From Kineosporiaceae bacterium (GTDB lineage: Bacteria > Actinomycetota > Actinomycetes > Actinomycetales > Kineosporiaceae): a stretch of 64,000 nt of DNA. The stretch covers positions 1 through 64,000 of the forward strand of contig JADJPO010000001.1 of the NCBI GenBank assembly GCA_016713225.1, given 5' to 3'. Both the position numbers and the translations under genes were made by a program. The notes under the pieces are model-generated. The model saw only the letters and a program-made list of their open reading frames with translations. It had not been told where the DNA came from and did no database searches. Shown piece by piece: positions 26,154 through 37,014 of the stretch. The first letter of the stretch is position 1; every line of letters begins with the position of its first letter.

Positions 26154-27872
26154 GTGGCCGCCCGCCGCGCCGACGATGCCGCGCCGCACCGGGCGACGAG
26201 GCTCAAGGGGCGCAGGCGTCGGGCCGACGAGACCGATGTGGCCCCGATCCCCGAGCAGCGGCCGGCGGACTCGCCGGCCGGGGACGAGGCGACTTTGGAG
26301 GCACAACTCGCCGACCTCGAACGCCTGCGGTCGAGCAGTGTCGAGAGTCGGCTGGCCCGGGCCCGCGAGATCGAACTCGCCACCGCCTCGACCGGTGGCC
26401 CGCCGCATCGGCGAGCTCGCCTGATCGTCGCGGACATGCTCCACCGCCAGGGTGACGTGGCGCAGGCCGCCCAGCTCGCCACCGAGGTCCACACCTGGGC
26501 CGAGTCCACCGGGCATCGGGGCCTGCAGGCTCGGGCTCACCTGGTGCTGTCCTCGGTCTTCGAGGGCATCGGTGACACTGCAGCGGGCCTCGACCACGCC
26601 GTCCGCAGCATCGACCTACTGGACGACTCGGAACCGACGAGGGAACGCGGCGTCCACCTGTTGCGGCTGGCCGATGCACTCGCCGCCACGGAGACGGTCG
26701 AGAAGGCTCGCGAGCGCTACCTCGAGGCGGAGCGGGTGTTCGCCCAGGTCGGTGACGAATACATGCGGGTGACCGTGCTGAACAACCTGGCCTTCCTGGA
26801 GTGCGACCTCGGCGAGGCCGCGGCGGCCGTCGCTGCGGCGGAGCGGCTTCGAACCACAGCCGAGGCCGATGACGCCCTCAATGCCGACATCGCCGACACG
26901 GTAGCCCGCGCCTATCTGGTGGCGGGCCGCCTGGACGACGCGCTCTCGATCATCGACCTCGGCCGTCGGCTGCTGCAGGAACAGGGCGACTCACAGGTGT
27001 CCACCCCGGCCGAACTCGCCCTGACCCACGCCGAGGTCCTGCTGGCCGCCGATGAGCCCGACCTGGCCGGGGAGCGCGTCGAGGAATGCCTGCGCATCTG
27101 CGGCGAGCGCGGGCTGGACGGGCTACGCGTCCAGGCGCTCGCCGTCCAGGCCGAGGTGTTCGCTGCCCGAGGTGACTTCGAATCCGCCTACCGGACGCAC
27201 CGAACGTTTCACGCCGAGGGCCAACTGCGCCGGTCGCGGCAGCAGGAGGCAGCCGCCCGGGCCCGTCAGGCCCTGTTCGAGACGGCCGAGGCACGACGCG
27301 AGGCCGAGCGCTTCCGCGCCCAGGCGCGCACCGATCCCCTGACCGGGATCCCCAATCGGCGCTTCGTCGACGAGCGGCTGCCGCACTATCTGAGCCGGGC
27401 GGCCGGTGCCCCGGGCGACGGCGCCGCCGCCGCCGCCGCCGCCGCCATCCTGGTGGCTGCCGTCGTGGACGTCGACCACTTCAAGCGGGTCAACGACACC
27501 TTCTCGCACGAGGTGGGTGACCAGGTTCTCCGTCGGCTGGCGGGGTGTTTGACCGCTGCCGCCGACGGGAGCGGCGATCTGCCGTCGTTCGCCGCCCGAT
27601 TGGGGGGCGAGGAGTTCGTGATCGTGCGCTGGGACGACTCGCCGGCGGCGGCGGCCGCCGCCTTGGAGCGGCTACGCCGCGCGGTACAGAGTCATCCCTG
27701 GCATGAGCTGGCCCCGCGACTGCAGGTCACGATCTCGATCGGCACGGCGCTCGCCCGCCCCGACGACACCCAGCAGACGTTGCTGAGCCGGGCCGATGCC
27801 CACCTCTATGCCGCCAAGGCCGCGGGCCGTAACCGGGTGATCAGCGACCTCGAGGCGGCACGGACCGGCTGA
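26154..27872 (+). CDS. Diguanylate cyclase with TPR-like sensor region (GGDEF)
   Basis: 572 residues, GTG start. Residues about 70-390 are all-helical with tetratricopeptide-like repeats; there is no membrane helix, so it is a cytoplasmic protein. The GGDEF domain runs from DPLTGIPNRRFVDERL (about 395) to the end, with active-site GGEEF and the metal-binding VVDVDHFKRVND. An allosteric RxxD inhibition site is not visible before GGEEF (the text is PSFAARLGGEEF). A run of GCC/GCG codons encodes an Ala stretch (about 27421-27450) inside the domain, a loop likely to vary in length. It would synthesise cyclic di-GMP. Confidence 0.88.
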   Translation: MAARRADDAAPHRATRLKGRRRRADETDVAPIPEQRPADSPAGDEATLEAQLADLERLRSSSVESRLARAREIELATASTGGPPHRRARLIVADMLHRQGDVAQAAQLATEVHTWAESTGHRGLQARAHLVLSSVFEGIGDTAAGLDHAVRSIDLLDDSEPTRERGVHLLRLADALAATETVEKARERYLEAERVFAQVGDEYMRVTVLNNLAFLECDLGEAAAAVAAAERLRTTAEADDALNADIADTVARAYLVAGRLDDALSIIDLGRRLLQEQGDSQVSTPAELALTHAEVLLAADEPDLAGERVEECLRICGERGLDGLRVQALAVQAEVFAARGDFESAYRTHRTFHAEGQLRRSRQQEAAARARQALFETAEARREAERFRAQARTDPLTGIPNRRFVDERLPHYLSRAAGAPGDGAAAAAAAAILVAAVVDVDHFKRVNDTFSHEVGDQVLRRLAGCLTAAADGSGDLPSFAARLGGEEFVIVRWDDSPAAAAAALERLRRAVQSHPWHELAPRLQVTISIGTALARPDDTQQTLLSRADAHLYAAKAAGRNRVISDLEAARTG

Positions 27873-27906
27873 GGCATCGCCGGCACGTGGGTCGTAGAGT
27901 GCTGCG

Positions 27907-29889
<1,983 letters not shown>

Positions 29890-30004
29890 CCAGCCGATCA
29901 AACACCGAGCGGGTGCAGCCGCACCGGTGTCGACCTCGCCACACCAGACATTGTTGAGCCCTGCTTCAGCCAGGGAACCGGACAAAGGCCAGAGACTGTC
30001 CCCC

Positions 30005-31822
30005 ATGGTGACCGATCATGCCCAACACCCCCGAGGGGTATCGAAGCGGATCTGGGTCACCGCAGTGCTGGCGGTCCTGCTGACCGGAGCCGGAGGCGCG
30101 GTCGCGGCTCTGGTGTCCAGCGAGCTCTGGTTCGGGGGTCGGAGCCCGGCATCCACCTCGCACGGCCCCGACACTCGGGACGGCGCCACGGCGCATCCCT
30201 CCCCGAGCGGGGCGCGGGCCGGCGTGCACACCTACGCCGGCTCGCTCACCGTGCCGCTGCCGGAGGATCTCGACCCGCTGCCCGCTGTGAGCCCAGCCTG
30301 CCGAGCAGCCGCCGACCGGGCGCTCACCCCGGCCGGGGTACGGGCCGAGAACGCCCTCCCCGGCACCGGTACCTGGCAGCCCAGCCTCGACCGGCGGGCG
30401 CACTGGCCAGTGCAGATCTACCTCGATTCCGGCAGCACCAGCTGTGGCGGCCGCGTCGGAGTGCACCTGGGCGGCCACGGGGGCGTCGTCCGGCTGCGGG
30501 CCTACCGCGTGGGCTGGTACGGCAGCAGCGGCGCCCGGCTGGTCTGGCAGTCCCAGCCGATCGTGGCCCCGACCCGCGAGGTCGAGACCGACCCGGCCGC
30601 GTCGTCCGGCAGTGATCGCCGTATCACCCTCGACTGGCCGGTGACCGCATCGCTGACCATCCCGCCGTCCTGGACGCCGGGGTTCTACCTGATCGCGGCC
30701 GTCCCCGAGGGGGCGACGTCCGGGCAGGTGGCGCCGCTGGTGGTGCGCGCCGACGCCGCGGCGTCCCCGCTGCTGTTCCTGGCCGGTGACACCACGTGGC
30801 AGGCGTACAACGGCATGGGCGGCGCCAGCCAGTACGGCGGACGCCACGCCGACGAGGAGACCGAGTTCGACGACCGGGCCTACACCGTGGCCGTGAACCG
30901 GCCGCTGATCGGTACCGGCCTGCAGCAGCTGGCCACCATGGACCTGCCGTTGGTGCGCTACCTGGCCCGGCACGGCCTGCCGGTCGGTTTCACCACCACG
31001 ACCGAGGCCGATGCCCACCCCTCGACGCTGCTGAACCACAACGGCCTGATCGTGCCGGGGCACAGCGAGTACTGGACCACGCGGCTCTACGACGGGGTCG
31101 AGGCGGCCCGTAATGCCGGGGTCAACATCGCCTTCCTGGGCGGCAACCAGGTGTACTGGCACCTGCGGATCGAGCGCGACCTGGCCGGGCGGGCGGTGAC
31201 CCAGACGGTCTACCGGCAGGCGGCACTCGACCCGCTGGCGGCGTCCGATCCACTGGCGGCCACCGTCCGCTGGACCGATCCACCACTGCGGCGCGATCAG
31301 AGCCAGCTGACCGGGTCGCGGTTCTCTGGGGTCAGCGTCTACGGACCCTCGCGCGTGATGCACGCCGACTCGTGGCTGTTGCGGGGCACCGGGTTGACCG
31401 AGGGTGCCGTGATCGCGCGGATGGCCGGCAACGAGGTGAACTCGGCGCGGCCGGGCGCACCCACCGCCGCCGACCCCCCGAATGTGGACGTCGTGCTGCA
31501 AGGGATGTTCAGCGGTCGCGGCACGTTCAACTCGCCGACGTTCACCACCTCGTACTACTCGGTGCCGTCGGGGGCGGGGGTGTTCGACGCGGGCACCACG
31601 TACTGGGCCTGCCATGTGGACAACACGTGCCCCGACCAGCCGATCGGGCCGGCGACGTTACGGGTGGTCGACCGGATCACGCTGAACGTGGCGCAGGCCT
31701 TTGCCCAACCGCGGGCCGGGGCCACGTACCCGTCGCTGTCGCGTCCGGCGGTGTCGGCCACCGAGCTGAAGACCCTGTTCGGGACGGCGCCGATCGCGGG
31801 GCGGATCGCGCCCGGGAATTAA
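30005..31822 (+). CDS. Secreted protein with N,N-dimethylformamidase beta-subunit-like (DUF6605) domain
   Basis: 605 residues. The start at 30005 is followed by a hydrophobic segment (VTAVLAVLLTGAGGAVAALV, about residues 16-35) that would act as signal anchor. The body matches the DUF6605 group, including LLFLAGDTTWQAYNGMGG and VPGHSEYWTTRLYDGVEAAR, with a GLPVGFTTTTEADAHP active-site-like stretch. Members resemble the beta subunit of DMFase but usually lack known substrates. The protein is probably exported or membrane-tethered; its role is unknown. Confidence 0.75.
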   Translation: MVTDHAQHPRGVSKRIWVTAVLAVLLTGAGGAVAALVSSELWFGGRSPASTSHGPDTRDGATAHPSPSGARAGVHTYAGSLTVPLPEDLDPLPAVSPACRAAADRALTPAGVRAENALPGTGTWQPSLDRRAHWPVQIYLDSGSTSCGGRVGVHLGGHGGVVRLRAYRVGWYGSSGARLVWQSQPIVAPTREVETDPAASSGSDRRITLDWPVTASLTIPPSWTPGFYLIAAVPEGATSGQVAPLVVRADAAASPLLFLAGDTTWQAYNGMGGASQYGGRHADEETEFDDRAYTVAVNRPLIGTGLQQLATMDLPLVRYLARHGLPVGFTTTTEADAHPSTLLNHNGLIVPGHSEYWTTRLYDGVEAARNAGVNIAFLGGNQVYWHLRIERDLAGRAVTQTVYRQAALDPLAASDPLAATVRWTDPPLRRDQSQLTGSRFSGVSVYGPSRVMHADSWLLRGTGLTEGAVIARMAGNEVNSARPGAPTAADPPNVDVVLQGMFSGRGTFNSPTFTTSYYSVPSGAGVFDAGTTYWACHVDNTCPDQPIGPATLRVVDRITLNVAQAFAQPRAGATYPSLSRPAVSATELKTLFGTAPIAGRIAPGN

Positions 31823-31905
31823 CGGGGAGCTGACGGGTCGACGCGGGCTGGTTCGGCGTCGGCTGGGTCGGCGCCACCGGTGTTCGGCGTGCCGCGGGCC
31901 CGGCT

Positions 31906-32529
31906 GTGAGCGATGCTCGATACATGGCCGTCACCTCCGCATCCCGGCGATCCGGCGTGATCGCCGTGGCGGTGGTCACTGCTGCGATGTGGGTGAGCGA
32001 GGCGATCGACACCGTGCTCGGTGGCGCGCTCGACCGGTTCGGCATCGTGCCGCGGGAGATCTCGGGGCTGGACGGCATCGCCTTCGCCCCGTTCCTGCAC
32101 GCCGGGTTCGGCCACCTGATGGCCAACACGGTTCCCTTCGTCGTGCTCGGCGTGACGATCGCACTCGCCGGTTTGGCCCGGCTGGTGGCCGTCAGCGCGA
32201 TCGTCGTCGTGGCCGGCGGGCTGGGCACCTGGCTGACCGGCGCGCCGTCCACGGTGCACATCGGGGCGAGCGGCGTGGTGTTCGGGTTCGCCGCCTACCT
32301 GATCGCTCGCGGGGTGTTCGCCCGGCTGCCCATGGAGGTCGCCGTCAGCGCGGTGGTGCTGGTGCTCTGGGGTGGGGCGGTGTTCAACGGGGTGCTGCCC
32401 CAGGAGGGGATCTCCTGGCAGGGGCACCTGTTCGGTGCCGTCGCCGGGGTCCTGGCGGCGTGGCTGCTGCACCGGCGCGCGGGGCGGGCGGCTCGCCGTC
32501 CGGGTCTGGTCGGCCGGGGACGATCCTGA
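31906..32529 (+). CDS. Rhomboid family intramembrane serine protease
   Basis: 207 residues with about six membrane helices. Catalytic features are visible: HAGFGHLMANT in helix 2, the nucleophile motif GASGVVFG and the catalytic His in SWQGHLFG. It cleaves membrane proteins within the bilayer. The start is uncertain: GTG at 31906 or ATG at 31924 (MAVTSAS), neither with a clear ribosome-binding site. A dispersed repeat (family A) lies immediately after the stop. Confidence 0.9.
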   Translation: MSDARYMAVTSASRRSGVIAVAVVTAAMWVSEAIDTVLGGALDRFGIVPREISGLDGIAFAPFLHAGFGHLMANTVPFVVLGVTIALAGLARLVAVSAIVVVAGGLGTWLTGAPSTVHIGASGVVFGFAAYLIARGVFARLPMEVAVSAVVLVLWGGAVFNGVLPQEGISWQGHLFGAVAGVLAAWLLHRRAGRAARRPGLVGRGRS

Positions 32530-32536
32530 GATCGGG

Positions 32537-32648
32537 CACCCAACCTGCTCATGCTCCGCGGGTGACGACTTGCGCGTCCGGATCGGGCCACAAACGCGTC
32601 TTCCGCGGAGCATGAACAGTCACCCACGGAGCATGAGCGGGTTGGGTG
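32537..32648. repeat. Dispersed hairpin element, family A, copy 2
   Basis: Outer arms of 30 bases (32537-32566 and 32619-32648) are complementary at 28 positions. Inside the right half a second direct word (CGGAGCATGAACAG, 32606-32619) precedes the outer arm, giving the same one-reversed, two-direct layout as copy 1. It fills the gap between the convergent 3' ends of the rhomboid and purL genes and could end both transcripts. Confidence 0.85.
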
Positions 32649-32677
32649 GGGGTTGACGTGGCGCGTCGGCGCGGGGG

Positions 32678-35600
32678 TCAGGCGATCCAGGTTCTCGCGT
32701 TGCGGAACATGCGGAGCCAGGGGCTGTCGGCGGTCGGGGGTTTGTCGGTCCAGGAGAATTGGGCGTTTCTCGCGACGCGTTCGGGGTGGGGCATCATGGC
32801 GGTGAAGCGGCCGTCGGTCGTGGTGACCGCGGTGAGGCCCTCGGGGGATCCGTTGGGGTTGAAGGGGTAGCGGGTCGCGGGTCCACCGCGGTGGTCGGCG
32901 AACCGGGCCACCTTCTGGACGGCGCCGGCATCGCCTCGGGCGGCGAAGTTGGCGAAGCCCTCGCCGTGGGCGACGGCGATCGGGATGAGTGAACCGGCCA
33001 TGCCTGCGGTGAACAGGGACGGCGAGTCGAGGATCTCGACCAGCGTCAGGCGCGCCTCGTACTGCTCGGAGACATTGCGGGTGAACCGCGGCCAGGCCTG
33101 CGCTCCCGGGATCAGGTCGGCCAACGCGGCGAACATCTGGCAGCCGTTGCAGATGCCCAGCCCGAAGGTGTCGCCGCGGTGGAAGAACGTCGAGAACATC
33201 TCGCTGAGCGCGGGATTGAACAGCACCGACCGGGCCCAGCCCTCCCCGGCGCCGAGGGTGTCGCCGTAGGAGAAGCCACCGCAGGCCACCAGGCCGACGG
33301 CGTCCTTCAGGTCGAACCGGCCCGACTGCAGGTCGGTCATGTGCACGTCGTAGGTGTCGAACCCGGCCACGTCGAACGCCAACGCGGTCTCCACGTGGGA
33401 GTTCACGCCCTGCTCGCGCAGGATCGCCACCGTCGGCCGGACGCCCCGCGCGAGGTTCGCACCGAATCGTGCCGCGATGTCGTCGTCCGGGTCGAAGCTC
33501 GGGACGACGACCAGCCCGGGGTCGTCGTCCGCACCGACCGCGGCGTGTTCCTCGTCGGCGCAGATGGGGTTGTCGCGCAATCGGCTGATCCGCCAGGACA
33601 CCTCGTCCCAGGCCTGGGCCAGGTCGTGCAGCGACTCGTCCAGCAGCGTCCTCGCGCCATCCTCACCCTGCTCGAGCACCCGGATGCGCCGCTCACTGCG
33701 CACGGTGGCCACGTGCACGGTGTTGTGGATCAGGCCGGTCTGGTTGAGGACCTCGACAACCTCGTCCCGGGTATCTGCCGCGATCTCCAGCACGACACCG
33801 AGTTCCTCAGCGAACAGCCGTGCCCAGCCGCCGCCCCAGATGTCCAGTCCGCGATTGCCGGCAAAGGCCATCTCACACAGCGTGGCCCACAGCCCACCGT
33901 CGGAGCGGTCGTGGTAGGCGAGGACCATTCCCTTGCGCCGCAACCGGTTCACCGTGTCGACGAGCACCACCAGCCTCGCCGCATCGTCGAGGTCAGGGGT
34001 CGACCCCCCGAACTGCCCCGAAACCTGGGCCAGGATGGAGCCACCCAGACGTGCCGGCCGATCGCTGAGTTCGATCAGCATCAGCTCGGTTGGCCGCGCG
34101 TCGGTGCCGTGCACCTGCGGGGTGAGCGTGCCGCGCACGTCATCCAGGGCGGCAAAGGCACTGACCACCAACGAGACCGGTGAGGTGACCTGCTTGACCT
34201 CACCTGATGCCGCCTCGCTCCAGCGGGTGCGCATCGACAGCGAGTCCTTGCCGACCGGCACCGAGATGCCCAGCGCCGGACAGAGTTCCATCGCGACGGC
34301 CTGCACGGTGTCGTAGAGCGCGGCGTCCTCACCCGGTTCGCCGCAGGCGGCCATCCAGTTGCACGACAGCTTCACGCCGGCCAGCTCGATCGGGGCGGCG
34401 AGCAGGTTGGTGATCGCCTCGCCGACCGCCATCCGACCCGAGGCCGGCGCATCGACCGCCGCAATCGGCATCCGCTCGCCCGTCGCCATCGCCTCACCCG
34501 CAAAGCCGGTGTAGTCGGCCAGGGTCACCGCGACGTCCGCCACCGGCACCTGCCAGGGGCCCACCAGCTGGTCGCGGTGCGAGAGCCCGCCGACGGTGCG
34601 GTCGCCGATGGTGATCAGGAACCGCTTGCTGGCCACGCTCGGGTGCCGCAGCACGGCGTAGGCGGCCTCGCGCAGGTCCAGGCCCTCGGCGTCGAAATCG
34701 CCGGCAGCCCGGGCGATCCGGGCCACCTCGCGGGTCATCTTGGGCGGCTTGCCGAGCAGCACGTTCATCGGCATGTCGATCGGGATGTCCGCCGCCGCGG
34801 GCGTTGCGGCGTCCGAAACGCTCGTCCCGCCCGAGCGCAATGTCACATCGCGCTCATCTAGCGAGCGCGATGTGACATTGCGCTCGGTGTTCGGGGTGAC
34901 CACCAGGTGCGGCTGGGCGGTGGCTACGCCTACCACGGCATACGGGCAGCGTTCCCGCTCACAGAGCCGGGCGAACAGGTCCAGCGAGATGGGGTCGATC
35001 GCGACGACGTAGCGTTCCTGGCTCTCGTTGCACCAGATCTCCTTGGGCGCCAGGCCCGATTCCTCCAGCGGCACCGCGTCCAGGTCGAATCGCGCACCCA
35101 GGCCGGCGCCGTCCACCAGTTCGGGGAAGGCGTTCGAGAGGCCGCCGGCGCCGACGTCGTGCACCGACAGGATGGGGTTGTCCGCGCCGAGGCTCCAACA
35201 GTGGGTGATGACCTCCTGCGCCCGCCGCTGGATCTCGGGGTTGCCGCGCTGCACCGAGTCGAAGTCGAGGTCGGCGGCGTTGACCCCCGCGGCCATGGAC
35301 GACGCGGCGCCACCACCCATGCCGATCCGCATCCCCGGTCCGCCCAGCTGGATCAGCAGAGTGCCTGGGGGGAAAGCGATCTTGTCGGTCTGGTCAGCAT
35401 CGATGGTGCCCAGGCCACCCGCACTCATGATGGGCTTGTGGTAGCCGCGGCGGACGCCGTCCACGCTCTGTTCGTAGACCCGGAAGAACCCGCCCAGCCC
35501 GGGGCGGCCGAACTCGTTGTTGAACGCGGCGGCACCGATCGGCGCCTCGAGCATGATCTGCAACGGTGAGGCGATATGTGCTGGCGCGCCGTAGGTCTCG

Positions 35601-36682
35601 CGCTCCCAGGGCTCGTCGGTGCCTGGCAGGTTCAGGTTCGAGACCGCGAACCCGGTCAGGCCCGCCTTCGGCGCCGACCCCCGCCCGGTGGCACCCTCGT
35701 CGCGGATCTCGCCGCCGGCCCCGGTCGCCGCCCCCGGGAACGGTGAGATCGCGGTCGGGTGATTGTGCGTCTCGACCTTCATCAACACATGGGTGTCGAC
35801 CTGGCGGCCGGCGTAACGCCCTGGGCCGTCGGGGGTTTCGGGCAACCATCGCTGCACCCGGTGCCCCTGCATGATCGAGGCGTTGTCCTTGTAGGCCACG
35901 ATCGTGCCCTGCCCGGCCACCTGTTCGGTGTGCCGGATCATGGCGAACAGCGATCGGGGCTGCGGCACGCCGTCCACCACGAAGTCGGCATTGAAGATCT
36001 TGTGCCGGCAGTGCTCGGAGTTCGCCTGGGCGAACATCATCAACTCGACGTCGGTCGGGTTGCGCCGCAGCTTGGTGAACGCCTCGACCAGGTAGTCGAT
36101 CTCGTCCTCCGACAGCGCCAGCCCGAACGCGAGGTTTGCCTTCTCGAGGGCGGTGCGGCCGGCTCCCAGCACGTCGACGTGCTCCATCGGCTCGGCGTCC
36201 CGCTCGGCGAACAGCGCGGCGGCGCCCTGGCGCGAGTCGAGCGCGGTCTCGGTCATGCGGTCGTGCAGCACGGCGGCGCACGCCGTCCACTGCTCGGCAG
36301 TGAGCTCGCCGCCGTCCAACGCGAGGTGGTACTCGGTGACCCGCTCGATCCGGTGCACGGCGAAGCCGCAGTTGTGCGCGATGTCGGTGGCCTTGGACGC
36401 CCACGGCGAGATGGTGCCCAACCGCGGCCCCACCACGATCGTGCTGCCGGCGGCCCCACTCTCGACGGAGTCGCCCTCGAACGGATCGCCGTAGTCGAGC
36501 AGCCGGGCCAGCCGGCCGAGCGCGGCGTCGTCCGGGGCGGCGTCGGTCGAGACCCAGTGCACGAAGCGCGCCGACAACCCGCTCACGGACGGCGCGACGT
36601 CCCGCAGCCGATCGAGCAGGGCCGCGGCCCGGAACGGGGAGAGGGCGGTGCCGCCCTCGAAGCTGGTCAGCACATGCTGCAT
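32678..36682 (-). CDS. purL: Phosphoribosylformylglycinamidine synthase, single-chain type
   Basis: About 1334 residues from the ATG at 36682 (MQHVLTSFEGG), which aligns with the start of long PurL proteins; an upstream in-frame ATG adds an unsupported 44-residue extension. The N-terminal domain, two AIRS-type ATP-binding halves and a C-terminal glutaminase are all present. The glutaminase nucleophile is Cys in LGICNGCQMF, with a catalytic His in IAVAHGEG. It converts FGAR, glutamine and ATP to FGAM in purine synthesis. Most actinobacteria use separate PurL, PurQ and PurS, so the fused form is notable. An in-frame palindrome interrupts the linker near residues 599-618. Confidence 0.93.
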   Translation of the reverse strand: MQHVLTSFEGGTALSPFRAAALLDRLRDVAPSVSGLSARFVHWVSTDAAPDDAALGRLARLLDYGDPFEGDSVESGAAGSTIVVGPRLGTISPWASKATDIAHNCGFAVHRIERVTEYHLALDGGELTAEQWTACAAVLHDRMTETALDSRQGAAALFAERDAEPMEHVDVLGAGRTALEKANLAFGLALSEDEIDYLVEAFTKLRRNPTDVELMMFAQANSEHCRHKIFNADFVVDGVPQPRSLFAMIRHTEQVAGQGTIVAYKDNASIMQGHRVQRWLPETPDGPGRYAGRQVDTHVLMKVETHNHPTAISPFPGAATGAGGEIRDEGATGRGSAPKAGLTGFAVSNLNLPGTDEPWERETYGAPAHIASPLQIMLEAPIGAAAFNNEFGRPGLGGFFRVYEQSVDGVRRGYHKPIMSAGGLGTIDADQTDKIAFPPGTLLIQLGGPGMRIGMGGGAASSMAAGVNAADLDFDSVQRGNPEIQRRAQEVITHCWSLGADNPILSVHDVGAGGLSNAFPELVDGAGLGARFDLDAVPLEESGLAPKEIWCNESQERYVVAIDPISLDLFARLCERERCPYAVVGVATAQPHLVVTPNTERNVTSRSLDERDVTLRSGGTSVSDAATPAAADIPIDMPMNVLLGKPPKMTREVARIARAAGDFDAEGLDLREAAYAVLRHPSVASKRFLITIGDRTVGGLSHRDQLVGPWQVPVADVAVTLADYTGFAGEAMATGERMPIAAVDAPASGRMAVGEAITNLLAAPIELAGVKLSCNWMAACGEPGEDAALYDTVQAVAMELCPALGISVPVGKDSLSMRTRWSEAASGEVKQVTSPVSLVVSAFAALDDVRGTLTPQVHGTDARPTELMLIELSDRPARLGGSILAQVSGQFGGSTPDLDDAARLVVLVDTVNRLRRKGMVLAYHDRSDGGLWATLCEMAFAGNRGLDIWGGGWARLFAEELGVVLEIAADTRDEVVEVLNQTGLIHNTVHVATVRSERRIRVLEQGEDGARTLLDESLHDLAQAWDEVSWRISRLRDNPICADEEHAAVGADDDPGLVVVPSFDPDDDIAARFGANLARGVRPTVAILREQGVNSHVETALAFDVAGFDTYDVHMTDLQSGRFDLKDAVGLVACGGFSYGDTLGAGEGWARSVLFNPALSEMFSTFFHRGDTFGLGICNGCQMFAALADLIPGAQAWPRFTRNVSEQYEARLTLVEILDSPSLFTAGMAGSLIPIAVAHGEGFANFAARGDAGAVQKVARFADHRGGPATRYPFNPNGSPEGLTAVTTTDGRFTAMMPHPERVARNAQFSWTDKPPTADSPWLRMFRNARTWIA
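34831..34887. repeat. Perfect palindrome inside purL coding sequence
   Basis: Two 25-base arms (34831-34855 and 34863-34887) are exact reverse complements around a seven-base ATCTAGC loop. It is 57 bases long, a multiple of three, and is read in frame as ERNVTSRS-LDERDVTLRS. It falls in a linker between conserved PurL segments. It resembles an intergenic REP/MITE-like hairpin that has been tolerated within a gene. Confidence 0.9.
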
Positions 36683-37014
36683 CAGAGGTCGTGCTCCCGA
36701 CGTGGGGTTGGACGGCGGGTCCCAGGCTACCGGGGCACCGGAACCGGCACGGGACGTGATCGCCGACGCCAACGTGCACGGATTGCATGATCGCCGAGGG
36801 TAGCGCTGGGTCACCTTGGACTACCCAGGGTTATGGATTGGGACACATTCGTCATCGCGGTGTCCAATTTCGTGTCCGGAGGGTGAATGTGATGCCATTC
36901 CGGCCACGATCTCGTCACCGAAGGTGTTCTCTGGAGTGACTCACCGGTGACGGTGAGTTGGTGACCGGTGAGACATGTGCTGAATGCCCGTGTCCGGTAC
37001 TGAGAGGCCCATTC
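36683..37014. other. Divergent intergenic region between purL and the heparinase-like gene
   Basis: 332 bases with no convincing gene. It holds a single arm of the palindrome family found at 52181-52231 (36771-36792, 22 identical bases) flanked by GATCGCCGA repeats, and an inverted repeat near the heparinase promoter: CTCACCGGT at 36940-36948 and ACCGGTGAG at 36964-36972, with further GGTGA words between. The latter could be an operator. Confidence 0.6.

Noticed and set aside
32537..32648. Family A repeats as a CRISPR array
   Set aside because: Only one reversed and two direct words per site, spacers too short and no cas genes; hairpin repeats fit better.
33179..34183. Long plus-strand open frame opposite purL
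   Set aside because: It is an antisense shadow of a highly conserved gene; high GC makes such frames common, and its translation is His/Arg/Gly-rich without motifs.
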